DNA of 64,000 nt, from NCBI RefSeq assembly GCF_903181435.1, contig NZ_CAEUHO010000005.1, positions 372,001 through 436,000 of the forward strand, given 5' to 3'. Under the pieces are notes generated by a model. It saw only the letters and a list, made by a program, of their open reading frames with translations, was not told the origin of the DNA and searched no databases. Positions 27,114-34,719 of the stretch are shown in pieces. This stretch comes from Bacteroides acidifaciens (GTDB lineage Bacteria > Bacteroidota > Bacteroidia > Bacteroidales > Bacteroidaceae). The position numbers were made by a program, and so were the translations under genes. The stretch's first letter is position 1. Each line of letters begins with the position of its first letter.

Positions 27114-27485
27114 ATGAAGCTCACTTTATTCATTCTTCTGTTCGTAATATTCCAAGCTTATTGTGAGAATGGATACTTTTAGAGTGCAAAAATCTGCATC
27201 CCACGCTCGAAGCTGAAAGTAAGTGAGTTACTCTCCAAGATAGAGTTACAGGCCGATTACCTCTTCGTTTACAACAAACAAACAGTGGATGTAAAGCGGG
27301 TAGTTAATGTAGTTGCCGACAATCAGCCGGTATCCGAAATGCTCGACCGGGCTTTCAAAGGTACGGGGATCCGTTATGTGATGGAAGGCAATAATATTGT
27401 GCTGACCAAGATCATCTCTTTTAAAAGCAAGCTCCAGGTTAGTTCCTTTATTTGAAACTTTAGTTTCATCGGTAAGAAACTAGAG
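27114..27485 (+). pseudogene. SusC-like TonB-dependent receptor remnant (signal peptide and STN domain only)
   Basis: From ATG 27114 the frame gives a signal-peptide-like MKLTLFILLFVIFQAYC. A TAG at 27180-27182 comes next, and then an STN (secretin/TonB N-terminal) domain: SAKICIPRSKLKVSELLSKI, ADYLFVYNKQTVDVKR, and AFKGTGIRYVMEGNNIVLTK. Similarity ends near 27420, and the plug and barrel are absent. The TAG stands where a glutamine before SAKI is usual. It is a dead fragment of a FecR-regulated nutrient receptor. Confidence 0.75.
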
Positions 27486-27585
27486 TTTCAAACCTTTGAG
27501 TTGGAACGGATGGAAGAAGTTTGACATAATCAATAACATTTGGGGCAAGGTAGGCGGTTAATCTATTCTTGTGCAAAAGCTCACG

Positions 27586-28647
27586 TTACGTGTAGACCTG
27601 TATAGGCAACTCTCCTTTCAATGCCCCTATCGCATTAAAAGCCAGTGATTCCATTTCGTTTTCTCCGGGATAGATATGGATAGGAGCCAGAAATGAGATG
27701 CGCTTTTTAAGTCGTGAAATGACATAATCAGAATAAGCGATTCCCCCGGTCAGAAGGATGGCATCTATTTTCCCGCATAGGACGGTAGCAGCGCCACCGA
27801 TGGCTTTTGCTACATTATAAATCATGGCATCTAGTATCAGTTCCGCTTTTTTATCCCCTTCTTCTATGGACTTGATAATAGCAGGTATATCGGTAGTCCC
27901 CAGATGTGCCGTCAGACCGGCGCGACCGGAAATCCGTTTTTTTAATTCATCTTTCGTGTGCTGCCCGCTGAAACAAAGGTCAATGAGCTGACCTGCCGGA
28001 AGCGTTCCGGCACGTTCTGGTGAGAAAGGGCCTTCGCCATCTAATGCATTGTTCGCGTCGATAGCCCGTCCGTGATGGTGGACAGCTATCGAAATGCCGC
28101 CGCCCAGATGACAGATAATCAAATCAAGCTCCTCATACCTTGTTCCCTGTTCTTTGGCAAAACGCCGGGCTATTGCCTTTTGATTCAATGCATGCCAGAT
28201 GGTAATTTTCGGCATAAGCGGAGAGCCTGTAATACGGGCTATATCTTCCAGTTCGTCTACCACTCCCGGGTCTGCAATGAAAGCAGGACAGTCGGGAAGA
28301 GAGGAGGCCAGTTCTTTTGCTATCAACCCACCGAGGTTACAGGCATGTGTACGCATGGCATGCAATGTATCCCGTACCATAGCTTCATTTACTTCATATA
28401 CACCACCGGAAATGGGCTTTACTAATCCGCCACGTCCGATGACAGCATCAAAAGCAAAAGGAATCCCCTTAGACTCTAATTCCTGAAGTACCAGGTTCTT
28501 GCGGAACTCAAACTGGTCTATCACCTGCGGGTAAACGGATAATTCTTCTACCGTATGCTTGATATTGCTGACCAACAGAGGTGTTTCGTTTTCATATACA
28601 GCGATTTTTGTAGAGGTGGAACCGGGATTGATGACCAGAATCTTCAT
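27586..28647 (-). CDS. buk: Butyrate kinase (acetokinase family)
   Basis: A 353-residue acetokinase-family enzyme (VINPGSTSTKIAVYENE start, DAVIGRGGLVKPI, HLGGGISIAVHHHGRAID, TGGIAYSD). These motifs and the length fit butyrate or branched-chain fatty acid kinase rather than acetate kinase. It makes ATP from an acyl phosphate. It lies 38 bases after ptb on the same strand. Confidence 0.9.
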   Translation of the reverse strand: MKILVINPGSTSTKIAVYENETPLLVSNIKHTVEELSVYPQVIDQFEFRKNLVLQELESKGIPFAFDAVIGRGGLVKPISGGVYEVNEAMVRDTLHAMRTHACNLGGLIAKELASSLPDCPAFIADPGVVDELEDIARITGSPLMPKITIWHALNQKAIARRFAKEQGTRYEELDLIICHLGGGISIAVHHHGRAIDANNALDGEGPFSPERAGTLPAGQLIDLCFSGQHTKDELKKRISGRAGLTAHLGTTDIPAIIKSIEEGDKKAELILDAMIYNVAKAIGGAATVLCGKIDAILLTGGIAYSDYVISRLKKRISFLAPIHIYPGENEMESLAFNAIGALKGELPIQVYT

Positions 28648-28685
28648 AGAGTTTAATGTTTTAAGTATGGATTATGAACTGTGAA

Positions 28686-29642
28686 TTATGAATTGTTACC
28701 TTGATTAAGCACTTGCTTTCTGCATTCGCAATCTCCTGCCACTTGCAGGCATGCCATGGCTATGCTGTAATATTTGGACAATCCCGAATCGCTACGGGAC
28801 GGAAGGACTACGGGACAAACAGGACCTTGCAGCAATCCTGCCATTTCTGCATTTGCAAACAAGGAAACAGACTTGTAGAAAGCATTGCCTGATTCTATGT
28901 TAGGGAAGATAAGCACGTCCGCTTGTCCGTTGATAGGGGATACAATGCCTTTTATATCCCCGCTTGCCTGCTCACAGGATGTACGCACATCCAGCGGTCC
29001 GTCGATAATGACGTTTCCGAACTCTCCGGCTTCAGCCAATTCCACAATATTCACATAATCCAGCGAATGAGGGAACTTCGCGCTTACTTTCTCCGTGCAG
29101 TGAATCAATGCCACACGCGGCTGTTCAATGCCGAAGTGCCGACAGGTACAAATGGCATACCATATCATTTCTATACGTTGCTGCAAGGTAGGACGTGGGA
29201 TTACCGCAGCATCCGAGAAGAAAAGCAGCTTATGATAAGTCGGAATTTCCATCACTGCCAGATGCGTGAGGATTTTCCCTTTCGGGAGCAGCCCTTTTTC
29301 TTTGTCGAGTATGGCATGCAGCAAATTGTCCGTATTGATGATTCCTTTCATTAAAATATCCGCTCCGCCCTCACGAACGATACGTACGGCTTCGCGCGCC
29401 GCTTCGTCCGAATCTTCTATATGGATAGTTTTCACATATTCTGGATATTGCTTGAGCGTAGGGTATTTCTCAAGGATAGCCGAGTCTCCAATCATCAGAA
29501 ACTCCGCAATCCCCTCTTCCAAGGCACGCGTAATCGCATACTCGGTATTAGGATCATTGGCACAAACCACTGCAATCCGTTTTCTGTGGTTTAGTTTCCT
29601 GAGGTGCTCTGTTAGTTGGGCAAAATTTAGAATAGGTTCCAT
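28686..29642 (-). CDS. ptb: Phosphate butyryltransferase
   Basis: A 318-residue protein of the phosphate acetyl/butyryltransferase family (RIAVVCANDPNTEYAI, GGADILMKG, IDGPLDVRTSCEQASG). It converts acyl-CoA and phosphate to acyl phosphate, which Buk then uses. Together they are a two-gene operon for acyl-CoA energy conservation. In Bacteroides the substrate may be branched-chain or other short acyl-CoA. Confidence 0.9.
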   Translation of the reverse strand: MEPILNFAQLTEHLRKLNHRKRIAVVCANDPNTEYAITRALEEGIAEFLMIGDSAILEKYPTLKQYPEYVKTIHIEDSDEAAREAVRIVREGGADILMKGIINTDNLLHAILDKEKGLLPKGKILTHLAVMEIPTYHKLLFFSDAAVIPRPTLQQRIEMIWYAICTCRHFGIEQPRVALIHCTEKVSAKFPHSLDYVNIVELAEAGEFGNVIIDGPLDVRTSCEQASGDIKGIVSPINGQADVLIFPNIESGNAFYKSVSLFANAEMAGLLQGPVCPVVLPSRSDSGLSKYYSIAMACLQVAGDCECRKQVLNQGNNS

Positions 29643-29822
29643 AACGTTAGATTTTTAGCAAATATCAGAAAAATGATTGAAAAAATAAGGATTATAACCC
29701 AAAAAAATACATCTGTTGTGTAACATTTTGCTATATTTCATTTGTTTTACCCGCCAGATGCGCATGGAATCGTTTTTTCGTGTATTTTTGCACATATAAG
29801 TCAACAAAATAGATTATAGAAT

Positions 29823-30731
29823 ATGGATATTCAATTTCCCCCCTTTTTGCAAAAGGGGGATAAAGTAGTCATCGTGTCGCCCTCCAGTAAGATAGACAAG
29901 CAATTTTTGAAAGGCGCCAGGAAACGGATCGAGTCATGGGGCTTGACGGTTGCTATCGGAAAGCATGCCGGCGGTTCTTCCGGGAGATATGCCGGAACAA
30001 TCAGGCAGCGTCTTAAAGATTTGCAGGATGCGATGGATGATCCGGATGTGAAAGCTATTCTTTGCAGCCGCGGGGGATATGGAGCGGTACATTTGATAGA
30101 TAAGATTGATTTCACGGCTTTTTATGAGCACCCGAAATGGTTGCTCGGGTTCAGTGATATTACAGCATTGCACAATCTGTTTCAGAAGAACGGATATGCA
30201 TCCCTGCATTCATTGATGGCACGCCATCTTACAGTTGAACCGGAAGATGACCCGTGTACTTCGTATCTAAAAGATATCCTGTTCGGCAACCTGCCTGTCT
30301 ATACTTGTGAGAAGCATAAATTGAATAAACAGGGGAGTGCACAAGGCGTTTTGCATGGTGGGAATCTGGCAGTGGCTTACGGTCTGCGGGGAACCCCTTA
30401 TGATATTCCGGCGGAAGGTACGGTGCTGTTTATAGAAGACGTCAGCGAACGGCCTCATGCCATTGAACGTATGATGTACAATCTGAAACTGGGTGGTGTG
30501 CTTGAAAAGTTGTCCGGGCTTATTGTCGGGCAGTTTACTGAATATGAGGAAGATTGTTCCTTGGGGAAAGAGTTGTACGCAGCTTTGGCTGATTTGGTGA
30601 AAGAGTATGATTATCCCGTTTGTTTTAATTTTCCGGTGGGGCATGTCACTCATAATTTACCGCTTGTCAATGGTGCAAAAGTGGAGCTTACGGTCGGAAA
30701 GAAAGATGTCGAATTAAAGTTTATTTGTTAA
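29823..30731 (+). CDS. ldcA: LD-carboxypeptidase (S66 family)
   Basis: A 302-residue S66 peptidase: AILCSRGGYGAVHLID, nucleophile serine in LGFSDITAL, glutamate in IEDVSERPHAIERM and histidine near the end in GHVTHNLPLVNGA. Members cleave the terminal D-alanine from cytoplasmic muropeptide tetrapeptides during cell-wall recycling. It is the first gene of a run with the M28 peptidase and sufE. Confidence 0.9.
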   Translation: MDIQFPPFLQKGDKVVIVSPSSKIDKQFLKGARKRIESWGLTVAIGKHAGGSSGRYAGTIRQRLKDLQDAMDDPDVKAILCSRGGYGAVHLIDKIDFTAFYEHPKWLLGFSDITALHNLFQKNGYASLHSLMARHLTVEPEDDPCTSYLKDILFGNLPVYTCEKHKLNKQGSAQGVLHGGNLAVAYGLRGTPYDIPAEGTVLFIEDVSERPHAIERMMYNLKLGGVLEKLSGLIVGQFTEYEEDCSLGKELYAALADLVKEYDYPVCFNFPVGHVTHNLPLVNGAKVELTVGKKDVELKFIC

Positions 30732-30798
30732 TAATCTATTCCATCTGAGCAATGCTGTGATGAAAATGACTAATTTTGAGGCTTTAATAGAAAAGAGG

Positions 30799-31785
30799 AT
30801 GATGAAAAAGAAACCTATGATAGTATTGACAAGTGCCTTTTTGTTGTTATCGGCTTTCTCTTGCGGAGGCGGCAACAAGGCGAATAGTACAAATGAACAA
30901 AGCGAGAAGGTAGTCGTGAACGTACCGCAGTTTGATGCGGACAGTGCTTATCTGTATGTAAAGAATCAGGTGGATTTCGGGCCTCGCGTGCCTAATACGA
31001 AGGGGCACGTAGCCTGTGGAAATTATCTGGCCAAGCAGTTGAAAGATTTCGGTGCGCAGGTGACCGACCAGTATGCTGACCTAATAGCTTATGACGGAAC
31101 TTTGTTGAAAGCGCGGAATATCATCGGTTCTTATAAGCCGGAAAGCAAGAAAAGAATCGCTTTGTTTGCGCATTGGGATACTCGTCCCTGGGCTGACAAC
31201 GATCCTGATGAAAAGAACCATAAGACTCCTATTCTGGGAGCGAATGATGGAGCAAGCGGGGTGGGAGCTTTGTTGGAAATCGCCCGTTTGGTTAATCAAC
31301 AGCAACCGGAAGTGGGCATTGACATTATTTTCCTAGATGCGGAAGATTATGGAGCGCACGACCAGAATAATGAAGAATCATGGTGCCTGGGAGCACAATA
31401 TTGGGCGCGTGACCTTCATGTGCAGGGATATAATGCCCGTTTCGGCATACTGCTCGATATGGTGGGCGGTAAAAATACTGTTTTTCTGAAAGAATCATAT
31501 TCAGAACAGTTTGCGCCGGACATCAACAAGAAAGTCTGGAAAGCAGCCAAGAAACTGGGATATGGCAAGATGTTTATTGATGAAGACGGCGGCGGAGTGA
31601 CGGACGATCACTTGTTTATCAACCGCCTGGCACGCATCAAAACGATTGATATCATAGCTTCTGACCCCGAAGGTGGATTTACTCCTACTTGGCATACGCT
31701 TACGGATAACATGGAGCATATTGATAAAAATACATTGAAAGCAGTCGGACAGACTGTAATGGAAGTAATCTATAACGAGAAATAA
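30799..31785 (+). CDS. M28 family zinc peptidase / glutaminyl cyclase-like lipoprotein
   Basis: A 328-residue protein whose signal peptide ends in a lipobox (LLLSAFSCGGG). It has M28 metal ligands: FAHWDTRPWAD, GANDGASGVGALLE, FLDAEDYG and the late TPTWHTLTD. The family includes aminopeptidases and glutaminyl-peptide cyclotransferases, and the short length with AHWDTRPWADND fits the cyclase-like branch. The start at ATG 30799 (or 30802) directly gives the signal peptide; the upstream frame adds ~14 charged residues. sufE follows 11 bases downstream. Confidence 0.88.
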   Translation: MMKKKPMIVLTSAFLLLSAFSCGGGNKANSTNEQSEKVVVNVPQFDADSAYLYVKNQVDFGPRVPNTKGHVACGNYLAKQLKDFGAQVTDQYADLIAYDGTLLKARNIIGSYKPESKKRIALFAHWDTRPWADNDPDEKNHKTPILGANDGASGVGALLEIARLVNQQQPEVGIDIIFLDAEDYGAHDQNNEESWCLGAQYWARDLHVQGYNARFGILLDMVGGKNTVFLKESYSEQFAPDINKKVWKAAKKLGYGKMFIDEDGGGVTDDHLFINRLARIKTIDIIASDPEGGFTPTWHTLTDNMEHIDKNTLKAVGQTVMEVIYNEK

Positions 31786-31796
31786 AATTAAATAAT

Positions 31797-32222
31797 ATGT
31801 CAATTAATGAATTGCAGGACGAAGTTATTGCTGAATTCAGTGACTTCGACGATTGGATGGACCGCTACCAACTACTTATTGACTTGGGAAATGAGCAGGA
31901 ACCGCTGGAAGAACAATATAAGACGGAGCAGAATCTGATTGAAGGATGCCAAAGTCGGGTATGGCTTCAAGCGGATGATGTAGACGGTAAAATTGTTTTT
32001 AAGGCAGAAAGTGACGCGTTGATTGTAAAAGGAATCATAGCTTTGTTGATAAAAGTATTGTCGGGACATACGCCTGATGAAATATTGAACTCCGACCTTT
32101 ATTTTATTGATAGGATCGGACTGAAAGAGCATCTGTCACCTACTCGCAGCAACGGTTTGCTGTCGATGGTAAAACAAATACGGATGTATGCATTGGCATT
32201 CAAGGCAAAAGAGGGGAAGTGA
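31797..32222 (+). CDS. sufE: SufE-family sulfur acceptor protein
   Basis: A 141-residue SufE-like protein with the acceptor cysteine in IEGCQSRVWL and the C-terminal FFIDRIGLKEHLSPTRSNGL-type ending. It accepts sulfur from a cysteine desulfurase for Fe-S cluster assembly. The stop codon lies inside its terminator stem region. Confidence 0.93.
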   Translation: MSINELQDEVIAEFSDFDDWMDRYQLLIDLGNEQEPLEEQYKTEQNLIEGCQSRVWLQADDVDGKIVFKAESDALIVKGIIALLIKVLSGHTPDEILNSDLYFIDRIGLKEHLSPTRSNGLLSMVKQIRMYALAFKAKEGK

Positions 32223-32239
32223 AAAACTTCCCTTTTTTT
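32214..32239 (+). terminator. sufE terminator
   Basis: Arms GGGAAGT and ACTTCCC around a 5-base loop, overlapping the sufE stop codon, are followed by seven T. Confidence 0.85.
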
Positions 32240-33017
32240 ATTCTTGCTTTTTAGTAGTCAGGTAACGCATGGTTAGAATACTTCCGATAAGTAATAGAGC
32301 CGCTCCTGATAAAACAAGTAGGTAGGGTGTACCGCTTATCAAGTCGTCCATATTTTCCGCTTCGGGATATTTGATGCTGAGATAGACGGCTAGGGAATTG
32401 TTCAGTATATGCATAAGGATACATGGAATCAGGCTGCCGGCCTTATAATACGTCCATGCCAGCAGAATACCAATCAGAAATGCCGGGAGTATCTGGGCGG
32501 GATTGATGTGGAAGACACCGAACAGAAGTGCGGAGATGAGAATGGCTTTTGTCGGATTGTACTGTTGCAAGAGTGCTTTGGTAATGGCGCCGCGGAATAA
32601 TAGTTCTTCGAGCACAGGCCCTACGATAGCTATCGCAAGAATACCGCCCCAACCGGATTGAAGAATATCGAAAGACTGCTCCATGATATTAGGAATCCAG
32701 TCCATCAGACTCATAAGTGCGGATACCAGAAATCCGCCAGTAAGGATAGCCAACGCGCTGCTAATCAGATAAGGGGTGGATACAAGCGACCATGTAGACT
32801 TTTGTGTACTGATATAGCCTGCTTTCCAAAGGTAAATACCCATCATAATCTGACCGGCAAGTTGTGCCGGAATCATGATTGTCTGCGTTAAAACTGCTTT
32901 GTCCAGATTTCCCGTAGTGACCAATAAATAGATGGTACAGGGAATCATAATCAGAATAGGAGCGATGATCTGCGCGATGAGAAGTTCGAGCAGTATTAAC
33001 TTGATGGCTGTCTTCAT
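32238..33017 (-). CDS. CPBP-family intramembrane metalloprotease
   Basis: A 259-residue protein with about eight membrane segments and the CAAX-protease/ABI signature EELLFRGAI, followed by LLFGVFHINPAQILPAFLIG and ILMHILNNSLAV. Family members cleave within membranes; bacterial roles include bacteriocin self-immunity and anti-sigma processing. It converges on sufE. Confidence 0.88.
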   Translation of the reverse strand: MKTAIKLILLELLIAQIIAPILIMIPCTIYLLVTTGNLDKAVLTQTIMIPAQLAGQIMMGIYLWKAGYISTQKSTWSLVSTPYLISSALAILTGGFLVSALMSLMDWIPNIMEQSFDILQSGWGGILAIAIVGPVLEELLFRGAITKALLQQYNPTKAILISALLFGVFHINPAQILPAFLIGILLAWTYYKAGSLIPCILMHILNNSLAVYLSIKYPEAENMDDLISGTPYLLVLSGAALLLIGSILTMRYLTTKKQE

Positions 33018-33031
33018 AAGGCTTATACGCT

Positions 33032-33121
33032 TTATTTAGCGGTAAAGAAACTGCATATGAACATAGCCAACATGGATATGGCTATTACCACCAGTGAGAT
33101 ACTCATAAATGTCTTTTGCAT
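33032..33121 (-). CDS. Possible 29-residue membrane protein overlapping the ribF 3' end
   Basis: A short frame MQKTFMSISLVVIAISMLAM followed by FICSFFTAK forms one clean transmembrane helix. It starts inside the last codons of ribF (19-base overlap, +1 frame) and ends 14 bases before the CPBP gene start on the same strand, so it would be part of one operon. There is no recognisable ribosome site. It could be chance, but a helix with flanking charges and tight packing is typical of real small membrane proteins. Confidence 0.4.
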   Translation of the reverse strand: MQKTFMSISLVVIAISMLAMFICSFFTAK

Positions 33122-34074
33122 ACGAATGTATTTTTAAGGATTGTTTCTGTTTCTTCGGCGTCTTTATGAAGTTGTACGATTAGCTCGTCGATACTGTCAT
33201 ATTTCAGTTCGGGACGAGTCCGCTTTACAAAAGTAAGCCGGATAAACTTGTCGTATATGTTGGAGTGGAAGTGAAGGATATTCACTTCAATCGTCCGGTT
33301 GGGGCCATTGCCAATCGTCGGGCGGACGCCTATATTCAACATACCCATATAGGTTTTTCCGTCAAAGGTCACCCATACGGCATAAACGCCATCCGCAGGA
33401 ATGAGTTTGTCCGGATCGTCCACACTTAAGTTGGCAGTCGGGAAACCGATTTTCCTGCCTACCTGATAACCGCTTACAACGGTTCCGTCCAGAAAATATT
33501 CGTATCCCAGGCAACGGGCTGCCAAGTCTACATCTCCTTTATGAAGCAGTTTGCGGATTAGCGAAGAACTGACTGTTGTATGTTCTTCGTCTTCCATTTC
33601 TATATTGTTGGCATATGCTTTTGCTTGGATAACTTCTATGCCGATTTCTTTTCCGTAACGTACATAGTCCTCGAACCCTTCGTTACGGTTGTGTCCGAAA
33701 CGATGGTCGTAACCGATTACCAGACATTTCACCTGGAAACGTTCTTTGAGTACCTGGGTCATGAATTCACGTGCGGTCAGGCGAGAAATATCCGGGGTGA
33801 AGTCGAGCATCAGGCAGTAGTCTACTCCGATGCCGGCTAAAAGATTTATTTTTTCTTCCGCTGTGGTCAGAAGTTCCGGGCGATAGCCGGCGTTCATCAC
33901 TTTGCGGGGATGAACAGGGAAAGTAACCAGTGCAGAACGTAGACTTTTGGCTGCGGCTATCTCTTTCACTTGTTGGATGAGATAGCGATGTCCTGCATGA
34001 ACTCCATCAAAGAAACCGATGGTAGCTACGCAGGGTTCCGGAGTGAGGGGCGATATGTCACGTATAATCTGCAT
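33103..34074 (-). CDS. ribF: Bifunctional riboflavin kinase / FAD synthetase
   Basis: A 323-residue RibF. The N-terminal nucleotidyltransferase has IGFFDGVHAGHRYLI and IGYDHRFGHNRNEG. The C-terminal riboflavin kinase has VSGYQVGRKIGFPTANL and GVRPTIG. It makes FMN and FAD. The ATG at 34074 (MQIIRDISPL) is the normal start. It is 14 bases after the HAD gene on the same strand. Confidence 0.95.
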   Translation of the reverse strand: MQIIRDISPLTPEPCVATIGFFDGVHAGHRYLIQQVKEIAAAKSLRSALVTFPVHPRKVMNAGYRPELLTTAEEKINLLAGIGVDYCLMLDFTPDISRLTAREFMTQVLKERFQVKCLVIGYDHRFGHNRNEGFEDYVRYGKEIGIEVIQAKAYANNIEMEDEEHTTVSSSLIRKLLHKGDVDLAARCLGYEYFLDGTVVSGYQVGRKIGFPTANLSVDDPDKLIPADGVYAVWVTFDGKTYMGMLNIGVRPTIGNGPNRTIEVNILHFHSNIYDKFIRLTFVKRTRPELKYDSIDELIVQLHKDAEETETILKNTFVCKRHL

Positions 34075-34088
34075 TTCCACGGGTTTTA

Positions 34089-34709
34089 TTAGCTTTTGAA
34101 AAGATGGCTCCAGTCTTCGCCGGCTTTTGCCGTATAGGTGGAGATGCCCAGTTCCTGAGCCGCCTTGCAATTTAATTCTGAGTCATCAATGAAGAGTGTC
34201 TCTTGAGGTTCGATACCTGCATCCTCAATGACCGCCTTAAAAATATCCGCTTCCGGTTTTACCATGTGCATCTCATAAGAGAGATAGGCTTTTTCGAAGT
34301 AGTCTTCCACTCTGAAGGTACGATATGGAAACAGGTTGTGGCAGGCATATCTCCAATGGAGCTCATTTGTGTTGCTAAGCAGGTAGACTACATATTTGGA
34401 ACGCAATTCCAGCAGTAAGTCAAGCTTATATTGGGGGATGTCTACCAGAAAACTGTTCCAGGCAGCATCTATTTGTTTGTCACTGACTACTTTCCCCATC
34501 ATGTCCCGGAGCCCGTTCCGGAATTCGGCGGAAGTGATCAGGCCTTTTTCCTGCTGCATGAATATTCCATGCAGTTGTTGGATATTCAATCGCTCTTCTA
34601 CGTCTGTGAACCCTAATTTCTTAAAGTTCTCCATACAACGTTGGCGGTCGAGATTGATAAGCACACCGCCCAAATCAATAAGAAGGTTTTTAATTCCTTT
34701 ACTTTTCAT
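34089..34709 (-). CDS. HAD-family phosphatase
   Basis: A 206-residue HAD hydrolase with the nucleophile motif LLIDLGGVLINLD, a helical cap, LLSNTNELHW (motif II) and IDDSELNCKAAQELG (motif III-IV). The DLGGVL variant is typical of the YihX-like sugar phosphatase branch. The start at ATG 34709 puts motif I near the N-terminus. The substrate is unknown. Confidence 0.88.
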   Translation of the reverse strand: MKSKGIKNLLIDLGGVLINLDRQRCMENFKKLGFTDVEERLNIQQLHGIFMQQEKGLITSAEFRNGLRDMMGKVVSDKQIDAAWNSFLVDIPQYKLDLLLELRSKYVVYLLSNTNELHWRYACHNLFPYRTFRVEDYFEKAYLSYEMHMVKPEADIFKAVIEDAGIEPQETLFIDDSELNCKAAQELGISTYTAKAGEDWSHLFKS

Positions 34710-34719
34710 TTCTACTCTT

